A DNA stretch of 64,000 nt from Ceratobasidium sp. AG-K (Eukaryota > Basidiomycota > Agaricomycetes > Cantharellales > Ceratobasidiaceae), in the NCBI GenBank assembly GCA_037039685.1, contig JAWNGF010000001.1:4712001-4776000 (forward strand). Reading direction: 5' to 3'. The translations under genes were made by a program, and so were the position numbers. Every line of letters begins with the position of its first letter. Within the stretch, counting starts at the first letter, position 1. Below the pieces are notes generated by a model that saw nothing but the letters and a program-made list of their open reading frames with translations, had not been told where the DNA came from and ran no database searches. Below, piece after piece: positions 34,738-47,513 of the stretch.

Positions 34738-36582
34738 ATGGCCCAGCACGGTCCTATCAACAACGGTGTCCGACTCTCCTGTAAGTAGCGATTGCGTAGT
34801 GGAATAGTGCAAGGGTGGGGGGGATTGGCATCGCTTGTTTGTCTATTGCCTCGATTACACATGGCCAGAGCTCATGGCTAGAACCGCATGTCGCTCCACG
34901 CACACATTCCGCTCCACCTGACTTTCCTTACGCGCATAATAAGCATCTAATCACACTGTTCAACTAGCGTTCGACAATGACCCTCAGCGCATCGTTTCGG
35001 TGCACGCGTCTGACGGAGCCACCGGCGAGCAGACCGAGATCAAGTATACCAACTGCAAAGTCATCGGAAATGGCTCTTTTGGAGTAGTCTTCCAAGCGCG
35101 CCAGCTGAACGTACCCAAGCATTTGGAGGACATTGCGATTAAGAAGGTTTTACAAGACAAGCGCTTCAAGGTCTGTGTCAATGTCGTCACGTGCCCACTT
35201 TGTCTAATCTCCAGCTCACTGGCAGAATCGTGAACTGCAAATCATGAGGCTTGTTAAGCATCCAAACGTGGTTGATCTGCGCGCTTTCTTTTACTCCAAC
35301 GGCGATAAGGTGGGATGGCACTGTTATACGTCGTGTGCATACTAACCCTAGTCTACAGAAAGACGAGGTGTATTTGAATTTGGTGCTTGAATACGTGCCC
35401 GAGACCGTTTACCGTACCTCGCGGCACTATGTCAAGCTCAAGCAACCGATTCCCAACCTTCAGATCAAGCTGTACATGTATCAACTCCTCCGCTCGCTTG
35501 CCTACATCCACAGCGTCGGCATTTGCCACCGTGACATCAAACCCCAGAACCTGCTCTTGAACCCTTCCACAGGCATCCTCAAGTTGTGCGACTTTGGTTC
35601 GGCCAAGATCCTGGTTCCAGGGGAGCCCAACGTCAGCTACATCTGCTCACGCTACTACCGCGCTCCAGAACTCATTTTTGGCGCTACTAACTACTCTACT
35701 AATATCGGTAAGATCTCGATTTGGCTAGTGTGACCGTGCGAATTTAACAATGATTGTAGACATTTGGTCCACTGGCTGTGTAATGGCCGAGCTCATGCTT
35801 GGACAGCCCTTGTTCCCGGGAGAGAGCGGTATCGACCAACTGGTTGAGATCATCAAAGTGCTGGGCACGCCGACCAGGGAGCAGATCAAAACCATGAACC
35901 CGAACTATATGGAGCACAAGTTCCCCCAGATCAAGCCCCATCCTTTCTCCAAGGTAAGCGCGGTTTGGAGTTGCCCTGGGGCGCAATACTGAGACCATTT
36001 CGGATCAGGTGTTCCGCCCGAGGACGTCGCCTGAAATGCTCGATCTCGTTGCTCGCTTGCTCGAGTACACACCCACTGCTCGCTTGAGCGCGATCGAAGC
36101 CATGTGCCACCCGTTATTCAACGAGCTGCGCTTGGAGGGTACAAGCATGCCGAGCGGCAGGGAAATGCCCGCGCTGTTCAACTTTACTCGGGAAGGTGAG
36201 CACCGATTGTTCTGGGTTGTCCCCGATATGTACACTACGATCCATAATCCGGCGCGTTGACGATTCGTCCCCCGTGGGGAAACGAGTCGAGGTCGGGGGC
36301 AAGTGGGGTTGCGCTGGGGAGCTGGCTGGGCTCTACGACCTGACGATCGGTTTCCCACGCCGATGCGCACCTGTCGCGTGGCGGTATTTCCCGGCTTCGC
36401 TGTGATCTTTGGTCTGGACTGATAGCTGACACTACATCTCTCTTGCAGAGCTGTCGATCCGCCCAGATTTGAACTCGACACTGGTACCCACCTGGCGCGA
36501 GGCCGAGCTTCGGTCCCGGGGCATTGACGTCCACAACTTCAAGCCCATACCTTTGGAGGACTTGCGAATCTCACTGGATTGA
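34738..36582 (+). CDS. Glycogen synthase kinase 3 (GSK-3/Shaggy-type Ser/Thr kinase)
   Basis: Conserved CMGC kinase that phosphorylates primed substrates in growth, stress and cell-cycle control. Seven exons (34738-34780, 34968-35170, 35226-35309, 35359-35707, 35760-35953, 36009-36195, 36449-36582) give 397 residues. Motifs: [12 protein letters not shown] glycine loop, [13 protein letters not shown] with the ATP lysine, [14 protein letters not shown], the GSK-3 hallmark [28 protein letters not shown], and the activation-loop tyrosine in [17 protein letters not shown], then [20 protein letters not shown]. The C-terminus ends ISLD. The first intron is 187 nt and the last 253 nt, far longer than the others. 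The short N-terminus lacks an obvious inhibitory serine site. Confidence 0.95.
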
Positions 36583-37253
36583 GCGCCGCGAGCCTGGCTA
36601 TTTGATCTCCAGTAGTGTATTTGGTTCCGAGAAGTTGGAGGAAGGAGGGGAGGATGGTCTGGTTTGAATGTTTATTCCGGCAGTGAAGCTGAATATTGGC
36701 GACTGTGGATGCGGTCGCCGGCCTGTCTAGTTGAAAGTTTATTCATCTCTGATTTACCACTCGTGAATTGTTGGGCATTTAATTGTCGTTTTGATCGTGT
36801 GCGCTTCACTTGAAATCGTTTAAGTTATCTGTTGCAACGAATGTAGTTGTCTCGCACGGTCCTTCGTTGTGTGAGATGGAGCCCTCGCTTGGGGCTGTCC
36901 GCGGTCCGCCTCGTGGTTAGGATTGCTGACGATTGTTTGGTTTCTGTATAAGTATTATGTGTGGCAAGGGTTAGGTCGTCTTTATCGAACTGGCGACGAC
37001 TATCATCTTGTGCTTGCAGCTCCGATGCAAAGTCTAATACATGTATTGCGCCATTATCGACTCATCGGAGGAAACGGCCTTGCATATGTCCCGGCAACAG
37101 GCGAGACGGTGATAGGGATGGTTGGAGTAGAAATTTGCAAGAATTTGCGATAATCACGACATTGGGATCTAATCAGGAAATTGATAGAGGCTAAACCCCG
37201 CAGTGGACCACAACAATCACCTCATCCGCGCGTCTTATTGCTCTGCTGCAAAG
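36583..37253. other. Intergenic region between GSK-3 and the F-box gene
   Basis: About 670 bases, T/G-rich in the first half (GSK-3 3' untranslated region) and then the promoter of the F-box gene. No gene is recognised. Confidence 0.4.
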
Positions 37254-39553
37254 ATGCACACCACTTTATATCCAAGGATGACTGACTTTGACGATGGTTC
37301 GGTCTCTTCAAACAGTACCCCACCGTCACCACCAACGACTACGACAGTTCTTGGACTTGCCGGAATGCATTTACATTCTGGGTCGTCTTCTGCCATGTCC
37401 TTGGCCGACTATGCCTCCGTGGCAGCATCCACTGCTAGTTCCGCGCCATCCATATCTGGATCTGTTGCCTGCGATACAGTCCCCCTACCACAGAACCTAG
37501 TCTCGCGTTCGTCTCCGCACCCTGTCTCTCCCCCTGCCCTCGTCGAAACCTCGCTCTTTGACGTACCTGTGCTCGAACATGAAGAGGAGATCCGAGGGGC
37601 TGAGTCCGGGGGTTCCAAGGTCTCTGGGGTCGTCGACTTGGCACCACCTGGGAGAAAACTATGCGTGAGACACCAGAGGATGGCAGACCAAGGCATGAGT
37701 TTGAAATTACAGCGAGTGAGTCGGCACATCATCCGTTGAGAAGGGGCTAATCTCGGTGCTGCCAGTCACTCGATGCTCTGCCCCTTGCCGAGCGTGAAGC
37801 CGTCAGCTCAATGTGGTCCGCGTTTTCTGCATCGACTCATCCCCGGCGGGCACTTATCCTGCAGGGGTTGCTTACAATGTGCTGTTTCAGCCAATTGTCG
37901 CTGCTCTCTGAACAACTGTCGACTCTTATCCGCATCGACCCATTCCTACTCCTCCCCCGCGAGGTTGCGCTCAAAATTCTCGGCTACCTCGACGCAATTT
38001 CGCTTATGAAGTCCGCTCAGGTCAGCCGCTCCTGGCGTGACCTCGCCGATGACGACGTGCTCTGGCGCATGATGTGCGAGCAACATATAGAAAAACGATG
38101 TCTCAAGTGCGGGTGGGGACTCCCACTGCTCGAGCGCAGGAAGACCACACGGCCGGCGCTCCAGCAGTCCCCGAATGCTGCCGGCAAGTCCAAGCTCAAG
38201 CGGGTCGCGACCGAGGGGCAGACGCCGCCACTCAAACGAGCGCGATCAGAGCCTCATCCCGCCGACGTCGACATGGCCCCAGTGCCTTCCTCTTCCATCC
38301 CTACACCGCCCCTGACTGCTCCGCTTGCCCTTTCTCCCGAATCTCGTCGTGCCGAATCTGGCATTTCCTCAACTTGGGCATTGGCCCTCCCGTCAACGGT
38401 AGCACCGGGGTCACCTGGACAGGCCACGCGACCGTGGAAGCAAGTCTACTGCGAACGGTTATCGATCGAACGCAACTGGCGACGGGCAAGATACACACAG
38501 CGCACGCTCAAGGGTCACACGGATGGAGTCATGTGCCTGCAATTCAATGAGCGCCTCTCGCACCCGTCGTTTCCTGTCCTTATTACCGGCTCTTACGACC
38601 GGACGGCGAGGGTGTGGAACATGGAGACTGGGCTCGAGGTGCAATGTCTCCAGGGCCATACGCGGGCGATTCGAGCGCTGCAATTCGACGCGGCCAAGCT
38701 GATTACTGCGAGCATGGACAATACACTCAAGGTCTGGAACTGGCGCAACGGGACGTGCGTACGAACACTCGAGGGGCATACCGAAGGCGTCGTTTGTCTC
38801 AATTATGATTCCAACGTCCTGGCGAGCGGGAGTGTCGATACGACCGTCAAGGTGTGGAACTTTCGCACCGGCGAGTGCTTTACGCTTCGAGGGCACCGTG
38901 ATTGGGTGAACGCGGTCCATCTATGGGACGGGCCTGGGAGCCAAGTCAAATCGTGTTCGGCCGGCAAGGAGCTCGAGTTGGACCCGGGCAAGATGCTCTT
39001 TAGCGCTTCCGACGATGGCTCGATCCGGTTGTGGGATTTGAACCTCCGAACATGCGTGCGGCAGTTTACGGGTCACGTCGGACAGGTTCAGAGCGTTCGA
39101 TTGGTGATGCTTGATGGAGGATGTGGGGACGACGATAAGACAAAGACTGGGGAGGCCAAGGAGGAGAAGTCCAAAGAGAGCGGGCCGGTGCCGGTGCTCA
39201 TTTCCGGAAGCCTCGATAATACCGTTCGGATGTGGGATGTCGAGAGTGGGCGGGTGCGCAAAACCCTGTTTGGGCACATCGAGGGCGTGTGGTCGGTGCA
39301 GAGCGACAAGTTACGGATCGTGTCTGCGAGCCATGACCGGACTATCAAGGTAAGATGCTCAGAACCGTTGATCGACGAGAGACTGACTGTGTTACAGGTC
39401 TGGAATCACGGTGATGGAAACTGCATCGCCACCCTCGTCGGACACCGGGGCGCGGTTACGTGCCTTGCACTAGGCGATGACAAGATTGTGTCTGGGAGTG
39501 ACGATGGGGATGTGAAAATCTGGAGCTTCTCGTCCTCAGAGGCCTCGCAATAA
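37254..39553 (+). CDS. F-box/WD40 protein, Met30/SconB/Pof1 type
   Basis: Substrate receptor of an SCF ubiquitin ligase; the closest match by pattern is Met30/SconB, which controls sulfur metabolism and the cell cycle. Three exons (37254-37715, 37766-39349, 39398-39553) give 733 residues. The N-terminal ~150 residues are Ser/Pro-rich. The F-box reads FLLLPREVALKILGYLDAIS and QVSRSWRDLADDDVLWRMMC, followed by the family block KCLKCGWGLPLLE (KRCLKCGW). A linker with basic stretches precedes seven WD40 repeats from GHTDGVMCLQF, each with a typical GSxDxTxxVWN-like strand, ending DGDVKIWSF. A 50-residue insert splits the fifth-sixth repeats. The start could also be the ATG at 37278. The last intron is 48 nt, in frame and without stop. 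Confidence 0.88.
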
Positions 39554-39822
39554 CGCCGTTGTTATGATCATTACTATTTGGTATTCTGATCGTTGTCTGG
39601 TTTTTATGCTATCGTGTATTGTATGCTGTTCATTAGTTGTATATTACTGTCGTGTGGATCCATTAGGCTTTGCTGGATTTGCAATAGGGTGTGGACCCTT
39701 TTGGACCCCGAGGCAAATATCCCCCTTTGACCGCTTGTCCCAACCAGCACATTCGTGTTGTTCTCGTCTGCTTTTTGCTTCATTCGAAGCCCTCCACGCT
39801 CCTTACTTTTCCATCGCTCCTT

Positions 39823-41890
39823 ATGGCACCCGGTATTCTCAACAAGCTGCGAAGACGGCAGTCTGTGTCGCTTCCGTCCCGCACTGTCCCTCACCCTTAT
39901 ATTCACCACGCCTCAACTCCCCCCGACTGGCCCACTTCGCCTAGCCAGGCAACCCCCGACGTGTATATTACGTCTCCCCCCGAAGACGATGGTTTGCTCA
40001 CTTCGATTTGTGTTCACCGCGCGCTGGAGCATGAGCCGAAGAAGCTGCGAAAACAAGAAGACCGTGCTAGCCTCCCGCTACCCCCTTCCGTGACGCTCAA
40101 TGACCCAGCCGACGTGGAAGGCCCTCCGGCGTTCCGCAGGTCCTCGCTCCAAACCTCGGACGTGGTGCTCCCCAAGAAGGCGTCGGATGCGGCGAAGCGA
40201 AGTGTGAAGCAGTCTGTAGCTGGTAAGTTGCGTTTAGTAACAAGCGCGACGTTTGCTTATTTCGAGCAGAAGAGCCCGCACGAGTCCAGTGGAACGACAA
40301 GCAAGTGCCTCTTGCGCGTGTCTCGAGCAGTCGTGAGGATGGGCTGAAAGCCAAGGCAACACTCCGCCACCGTGCCTCGAAAGTGTTCAAGAGCTTCACG
40401 AATCGGGAAAGTCTCCACTTTGGCGCCGACAAGCGAAACAGCCAATCGGACGTTCGGTCGGCCGGTAAGTGCCAATTGTAAAGCTTGCCTCTTTCAGCAT
40501 ATTGAATGCGCCTCGGTTGGTAGGCTACTCGAGCAAGCGTCGCAACACCTTATCCGATAGCTCAAGGCCTGTGTTCAACATGTTGGCTCAAACGGCAACC
40601 GCGCACGCAATTCCGGCTGAGCTTGGTCAGCCGTCTACCCCGCCCCCAACCAGGACCAGTGGCGAAGGCCGTCGCAGGAGCTCAACCCTTGGTCATGTCG
40701 ACTTTACGCCGCGCCCCAATTCGCCTCCCATGTCGCCGCCCGCTACGTCGCAAGATGCCGTCGAGGAGTCTACTGTTGCCGCGCCACTCGAGTCTGCTGC
40801 CGACGTTGCCGAAGCTACGACGTCCAAGCAGGCCCCTGGCTCGCCCAAGCCCAAGAAGCTGGAGCGAAAGCGTAGCAAGAATGCCTTTTCGCATCTGTTC
40901 ACTCTCAAGAGCGAAAAGACGCGCTCGCCGCCGCCTGCCAAGTCAGCAGAAGAGACCATTCCCCCTGTTCCCGTAATCCCGCAAGAGCTCGCCAAGGCAG
41001 TAGCTGAGCCCGACACCCCTGAAGTCTCGCAATCCCCGACCTTTACTTCGCCCGCTACCACAACTTCCAAGAGCAAGCGGCTCAAGCGAAACCGTCGCAC
41101 CACGATCGGTTCAGTGTCTCACATTGATGCCGAGCTCGCTGGCAGGTCCATCGTGCCCCAGCCCGACACTCCCAAGACCCCTACGTCTCTTCGATCCCGT
41201 CCGTTCTCCATTGTGGACCTTCGCAAGGGCTTTAGCGTCCGTGGCATTGGCAAAGGCAAGGGAAAGCTCTTCTCGGCCAAATCGAGCCCTAGCTTGGGGT
41301 CGCCAGCCACTCCGGTGCAGGTGACAGCTCCTGTGGCTTCGGAGAGTGGCGAACTTCCGGAAACTGTGATGCAGCGCTACAAGATGTCCCGCCCGCCACC
41401 ATTGCAATCGACCGAGTCTTCCCAGCCTAGCGAGAGCTCCCCTGCGCCCGCCAACGAGGAGCCAACTGCTAGTCCCACCACGGTTGAGTTTGAAGCTCCG
41501 AACAATGCTGGAACTCAGCTCCCTTCGCCAACCGAGAGCGATGGTCCAGCGACCCCGATGTTTGGCGCTCAAGAGGAAGCAACGTCTCCAGCCCTTGCCC
41601 CGGCTATTGAGCTCGACGAGTCCAAGTCGTCTGTAGAGGTCCCAGAGCTCTCGTTCACTGCTCCTACGTCCGAGGAAAGCGCCCAAACTGAGAACCGACC
41701 GTCGACAGCATCCGAAGCGACCTTGCTCTCGGACGACCCGCTCTTTAGCTCCCTCACCGCCCCAAGCACGATGGGCGACCTCGACCTGCAGCTTCGCGAG
41801 CCTTCGACCAAGACGAGCACCCTAGACGCCCACCTTCAGCTGGGTTCGCTGCGATTCGACAACTTTTCGTTTGACACCAACGTCTTCTAG
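39823..41890 (+). CDS. Disordered Ser/Pro-rich protein, unknown function
   Basis: I do not recognise a family. Three exons (39823-40222, 40270-40464, 40524-41890) give 653 residues. The sequence is low in hydrophobic residues and rich in Ser, Pro, Thr, Ala and Lys. Short basic blocks recur: KLERKRSKNAFSHLFTLKSE, SKRLKRNRRTTIGSVSHID, RSRPFSIVDLRKGFSV, and SKVFKSFTNRESLHFGADKR, which may be motifs for kinase or membrane binding. The end LQLGSLRFDNFSFDTNVF is aromatic and may be a conserved tail motif. There is no membrane segment or signal peptide. It starts 269 bases after the F-box gene on the same strand. The first splice (V-A/E-E-P-A) and second (S-A-G/Y-S-S) keep frame. Confidence 0.75.
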
Positions 41891-42208
41891 CCCCGTTTTA
41901 TCCCTTTTTCCGCACGGACTGGTTCTTATTTGCCTTGTGCTTTCGTTTGCGTCTAGCAGTCGCATATCTCTCTCCCCATTTTCTTTTTCAGTTTTCGAGT
42001 GGGGAGAATGTATCTATAACTTCGAATCAGTCTCCTTGTCACATTTTGCAATTGCTGTCGAGCATTTCAGTGTCCCTACTACCCCACGCTCGTGTATAAT
42101 ACTGTTCTCCTTATCAACATTTAATGAGAGCAAAAACGGACAGTCATTTTTATTTCTATTGTACATGTCCAGTGGATATTATGCAAGAAGCCTGGTGTTT
42201 TTGCTCCA
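41891..42208. other. Convergent 3' region
   Basis: About 320 T-rich bases between the stop of the disordered-protein gene and the end of the glucosidase I gene. Likely both 3' untranslated regions; no gene seen. Confidence 0.45.
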
Positions 42209-45200
42209 TTAGTACTTTTCGGCGAGAACTATGAGTGATCATGTTAGTATAATGGCGTGATCTTGCGCTGGAAAGACGTACTGAGCGCGACGAGTGAAGT
42301 CCAGCCAGTGAATGGGTGACTAAAACAACGTGGTCAGAATCATGCCGGCTGGCGCAGGATTTGGGGGGCCCACCTCCGTTTCCCTTCTCCACTCAGGGGA
42401 TCGTACTGCTCCCAGACGAATCCAGTTCGCTGGTACTCCTATTCACGATGTTAGCTACGTTGGGAAATCGAGATTGTGCCAATCTCACCTTGAAGACGTT
42501 TTCAACCACGTTGTTCCTCAGCTCATCATAGATCTGCTGTGCCTTGGCTTGAGACGGGCCGGGTTCCTTTGCGTATTTCTGCAATCACGCTCGTAAACAC
42601 GTTCGTTTATCAATGGGCTCCACATACCTGATGAAGCGCGCTCAACGCGAGATAATTCATCTGGATCCAGATGGGTCCGCGCCAGTAATTTTCGCCTTGA
42701 CCGAAGAGGGGGTGGTCGGCTGACAGACTGCGAATTCCATAAGGCGACCAGAGACGTTTGGGATCGTGGATGAGGTCGAGGATGTGTTCGAGGTGGGGAG
42801 AAGACGGCTCAAGGAGGCCGAGGAGGAAGGGGAAGAGCGAGACGTAGCCGGCGTGGCAGACGTGCTCAGAGTCGTCTGAAAACGGTCGTGTTAGGGGCGG
42901 TTCTGATTAGCGATTTACGGCTTACCATCTTCGTTGACCGTCACGTCGCAGTACATTTGCTGCTCCTTGCTCCAGTGCAAGTCTAGAAGTCCATTAGAAT
43001 TTGTCGTTGCGGAGTATGATTCCCATCTACTCACCATCCAAGTTGGCCTTGATGCCTCGCTCGATCGTACCGTACTCTTCGGCATCTTCGGTTTCACCAA
43101 TGAAATCGGCGATTCTTCGCATCATGTTCGAAAAGTACCCCATCCAGCTCATCAAATCGACGTGAAGCTCTCCCACGTGCGGGGGCACAGGTCGAGGATA
43201 GTCATCTAGACCACTAGTCAAGACGTGCTCTGCGCTGCGTCCACGCCAGCGGTAGGCCTCGCCGCGTGCGGTAGCTTTGCGTCCCCATTGACGGATCTGC
43301 CCACGCTGAGTGCGACGGAACCAGTGGTAGTGGCGGCGAAGAGCAGGGTAGATCTCGTTGAGATACGCGCGAGCGGCAGGAGGCGACAAGAGCTTGGAGG
43401 AGACTTCATCCGAGCCAGAGGTCGAGCCTACTGGAAGTTGGTCCATTCCAAGATCCGCAAGCGACGGTTCAACCGATTCCTCGAGGCGAGAGATGAATGA
43501 AGTCAACGCCATGGTGAGTGTCGGAGGGTTGGCGTAGTTGGGGTATTGAGTTTGGAACTCGGCAGGGACCTGGGGACCAGTGTTACTCGGAGCCTCGAGA
43601 GAGATAGGGGTACATACCTTGCTTCGTGCCTCTTCACCCAAGATCTGTTCACGCCCGACCCATCCATCTGAATCAATAAGTTCGACCCAGCTCTTGAGGA
43701 TTTCGAGACTGCAAAAGGCCGGTTGGTAAATGGTCCAGGATAGGGCTGGAATGATTACCTGAGGTCATTGTCCCAAGTACCGATGTGTTGCAGGTGGAAG
43801 CCTTCGTCCCTGAAAGTCGAGCCGGTTAAAACAATTGATGTCCCCTCGCATCAAGTTCACAAACCAGTAAAATCCTCTTGGAAAGAAGCTTCGGCTAGGA
43901 GTAGCCGTCAGCAGCTGAGTTGGTGGAGCCATCTCAGGTTTTCCGCGCTCCTTTCGTTCCGCCTCGCTCATAAATGATTCGTCTTCATCGTCTTCGTCAA
44001 CATTACCGCTCCTATCCACGATTGAGGTTCCATAGAAGTATCCGATACCGCCCATAAGGTTCGAAGTAATGTCCTTGGCGAATGCCTGGTATTTTTCGGG
44101 AATTGGGAATATAGTGTCGAATCGTTCAGTAAACTTGGCCTTGAAATTTTGAACTCCGGTGGTCACGGTATCGGCTAGACAGCCAGTAGTTAGCATACAT
44201 GCAGAAAATGAGTGTTAATATCGACATACCATCAATCTTGGTATTCGCACTTCCTGACTGGTAGTAGACGTCAAAGGAAAACGGACCGTCGAACGTCTTT
44301 TGCACCGCATACAAGTTGGCTCCTGAGAGAATTTCGTCTGCAAGCGCCAAAACGAACGAGGGATCTGGCGGAGTCTCCTTATCCTCGCTGAATGGCTTGA
44401 ATGCCTCTTGGGCGCGGTCAATCAACCTCTTCAAAAGCATCTCTAGCAGATGATTCGCGTCAGTATATGGCTAATTAGAAGTAGGCCGTGACAAACCTTT
44501 AGCTTGCCAGATTTGACCAGATGGCACGGGTATCCCAACAACGTGAGTCTTGCCCGCGGTACGAGCGAAGGCTTCCGCGTGATATCCTTGAGTAACATAT
44601 GCGTTGTCGGGTCCTAGTTACCAAGTATTATGAAGCGTGTCTTTCCTGCTACAAGACGACTTGCCATCGATGATCCTCATGGTGAACTCGCCCAGTTCTG
44701 GAGTGACACCAGTCAGGTCAATTGCAGTCTCATATCCCTGTGTAGCGACTAAGTGTCGTGCTGAAACATAGGGACGTTGCCTACTTACATCCTCCCGCTC
44801 TTCAGTCTCAAGATCAATCCCACCTAGCCCCTCGAGACCGGCGTAGAATATCAGCGAGTTCCTGGACAGCTTGGCTATTTACGATGTCAATATCAACCAA
44901 GACCAAGACGCTGACCGTCAGGCTTACTAGGATCCAAAGGCTTTCCCTTAATTCGCGCAGCCCAGCTGCCGCCATGCGTGCCTCCCGGAATTTTTAGCCA
45001 TTCGGTAGTAAGCTCCAAGTTGTTTAGAGGATCCTTCAGGACCTGAATTCCTCCCTCGCGCAAGTCCTGCTCGGTCCAGGTGTACCCACTCAAGCCATCG
45101 CCTTGGTCACAGGAATGCCTTGTTTCTGGCGTATGCGGATTAGAAACATTCCTTTCGAATGATTTTTCAAGCACGTACTAGTCAAAGACTGAAAGTGCTG

Positions 45201-45383
45201 CGTCCCAAACCACATGAGACCTGTCATGAGAGATTGAGGCAACCTCGGCCTCATGCCGAAATACAGGTTGGGCCTGTACGTTCCCCACAATAAAGAGTCG
45301 TCCGTAGTTTCATTGTTCGCGCCATACGCGAAAGTTTGGGAGAGACTCCCTAGAAATACAACACAAAGAGCTGTTTTCCGCAT
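42209..45383 (-). CDS. CWH41: Mannosyl-oligosaccharide glucosidase I (GH63)
   Basis: ER glucosidase that trims the outermost glucose of N-glycans (Cwh41/Gls1). It starts [21 protein letters not shown] at 45383, a good signal peptide. Landmarks: [80 protein letters not shown]-type region near 43.75 kb, [24 protein letters not shown] block, and [20 protein letters not shown]. The end is built from small exons: [19 protein letters not shown] (42438-42374), [12 protein letters not shown] (42319-42282) and ILAEKY in a 20-nt last exon (42228-42209), exactly the usual GH63 tail. About a dozen introns. It shares a 417-bp divergent upstream region with the metallophosphoesterase gene. Confidence 0.93.
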
Positions 45384-45800
45384 AGTGGTCGCGGTTGAAA
45401 CCAATTCCAGCAGTTACCATTGACGTGTCTATAACACAAGCGCCCGGCGCTACATGGTGGATACCGGACAAATAGTCCGGGGCGATACACGTAAATCTTA
45501 CGCAACTAATCCTGCCTCGAGCAAGTAATTAAGCCCTCGGTGGCTTGGAAAACTGAGTTGAGTTCAAACTTCAAGTGAGCTCAAGTAGAAGTAGGAGCTA
45601 AAAGAACCCCGAGTAAATACCTCTATCTCGTCCTGCCCCTCTCAAGTGGTGCCTTTCCCGACCAACCAGCGGATATATGCGTTGCGGGACTGCCTCGGGG
45701 GCCTTTATCTCCGTTGCGCCATGCCTGAACGAACCATAAATTCTAACACGTCATGTTTGTCTGTCACGTGCGGCACCACTTTCTCGCTTTCACCACAATC
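45384..45800. promoter_or_regulatory. Divergent promoter of glucosidase I and metallophosphoesterase genes
   Basis: A 417-bp region between divergent start codons. A CACGTG palindrome lies at about 45765-45770, 31 bases before the plus-strand ATG. This is the binding-site core for bHLH factors such as Pho4/Cbf1 in yeast; function here is inferred only. Confidence 0.4.
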
Positions 45801-46969
45801 ATGGACGCCCGCCAGCCAACACTTTCCTCCCCGACGTATCGAGTGTACACCAAAGTTCCACCCGAGGCTCCCATTCCCCACCCCGGAAGAGGATGGACGC
45901 GCTTTGTGTGCATTTCCGACACACACCGAAAACCCGTTCCAACAGTGGACGGAGATGTCTTAATTCACGCCGGAGATTTTACGACTTTCACAGAGGGATT
46001 TAGGAGCGCCATAAATTGGATTAAAGAGCTCAGCCATCCCCAAAAAGTGTAAGCTATTTTCGATTTCTCGAGTCGGCTGTTTAAACACCTCTATTTCAGG
46101 CTCATTGCTGGAAACCACGAGGTGAGGAATGGGGCGAACCCAGTCATTCGATTTTAACACTAGAGCCAATAGTTCAACCTCGATACAAACTGCAGGAGCA
46201 GATACGCCAGCCATCCCGAAATCCTTGCGGTACGCGCCGTCTAGATATCCGTGCCTGACGAATAAGCGCTTATAGCTCCGAGCACAGGAATTGGACGAAG
46301 ACCGTAGGATCCTCACAGACGAGTCTGCGGTCGCAGCAAATTTAACTTATCTCGAGGCGTCATCAGCATTGATTACGGGAGGAACGCCGTCAGGCAAAAG
46401 ATGGAGCATATATGGGAGTCCGGTACGCAGTTTGGGCGACTGCACAGTAACACGCAGCTAAATCGATTGCAGTATACGCCTGAATATGGCACAATGGGCT
46501 TCTCATATACAAGGAGCGAAGAGGATGGTGAGCTTGAACCGGCCTGCTATTTGCTCCTGTAACGCCGTTTTCAGCTATATGGACCGGCGTGCCACAAGAC
46601 ACCGAAATACTGTAGGAGAACCAATCGATCGCCGGGGCAATTACTGAATATACCACCAGCGTTACGCACGGTCCCCCATCAGGAATCATGGACGTCGCAC
46701 GTAGTGCTCGGAAACACGTCGGGTGTCCGGGACTAGCGCAGGTGGTCCTGGAGCGTCTGTCCCATGCCCGATTGCATGTCTTTGGGCACATCCATGAAGG
46801 GCGGTAAGTCCAAAATCCAATTGTACGCTTGAGAAGTTATTAAATGCTGGGTAGCGGTGTGGAGGTTCGTAAAGGATGTGCTGGCCAGGATATTGTGTTC
46901 GTCAACGCTGCCTGTCGGGATGTTCGCAATCCTCTTCCTATTATTGTAGATTTGAAGGATCATCTATGA
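45801..46969 (+). CDS. Calcineurin-like metallophosphoesterase
   Basis: Metal-dependent phosphoesterase of the MPPED/239AB-like group; natural substrate unknown. Eight exons (45801-46048, 46100-46121, 46173-46229, 46276-46422, 46473-46527, 46575-46611, 46660-46803, 46855-46969) give 274 residues. All metal-binding motifs are present in order: ISDTH (D40, H42), HAGDF (D59), LIAGNHE, THGPPSGIMD and VFGHIHEGR. GNHE is encoded across a 22-nt exon. The family's Gly-Ser-Pro strand appears as IYGSPYTPEYG. The donor GTAGGA after ATACT (46612) was chosen because it alone restores E-I-L-V-T-H-G-P-P. No signal peptide. Lies between glucosidase I (divergent) and a Tda3-like gene (same strand). Confidence 0.88.
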
Positions 46970-47513
46970 GGGCTTGATTTTTTAGGTGCGTATCTGACAC
47001 ACTATTCGCGCCATGCACCACGTTGACGCAGTGACACGGCGATAGACATTATTCATTAAAAACCTGTGTATCCAAATAGGTCTGAGCCATGCGGTAGACA
47101 TTTACCGCCGGCAGCAGCCGATGCGTCCCGGGACGGCTGCCAAAAGGACCGGCGGTACCGTAAGGACAACGTCATTAATATTATATATGCGCATTTTGCC
47201 ATGTTTTTGTATTTTATCTACCATCTAGACGCTATGTATCCATGCAATGGAATCGATAAAACCGATCCTAAAATTTATCCAAGTAGAAGAGCATACAAAG
47301 AGCTATCTATTGTCTCGTGATTTCCCAACGATCTACCGGCGGAAGGCGGTAGAAAGATTACTGCCATGTCGTCACTCGTGGATTACCGGCAGCTTAAAAT
47401 CCGACGATTGTCCGCGCAGCGCTTTCTGCAGATCCCCCAGAACCACCGCTCACAAGTACCCCCAACTCCATTTGTATTATCACTCTACGGCCATTACATA
47501 GGCGCTACTACTC
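46970..47513. other. Intergenic region
   Basis: About 540 bases between two plus-strand genes, A/T-rich around 47170-47280. No gene is recognised; it should contain the promoter of the Tda3-like gene. Confidence 0.4.

Noticed and set aside
41111..41686. Minus-strand open frame of 191 codons opposite the disordered-protein gene
   Set aside because: G/C-biased shadow; repeated R/G/L-rich translation typical of antisense of Ser/Pro-rich codons.
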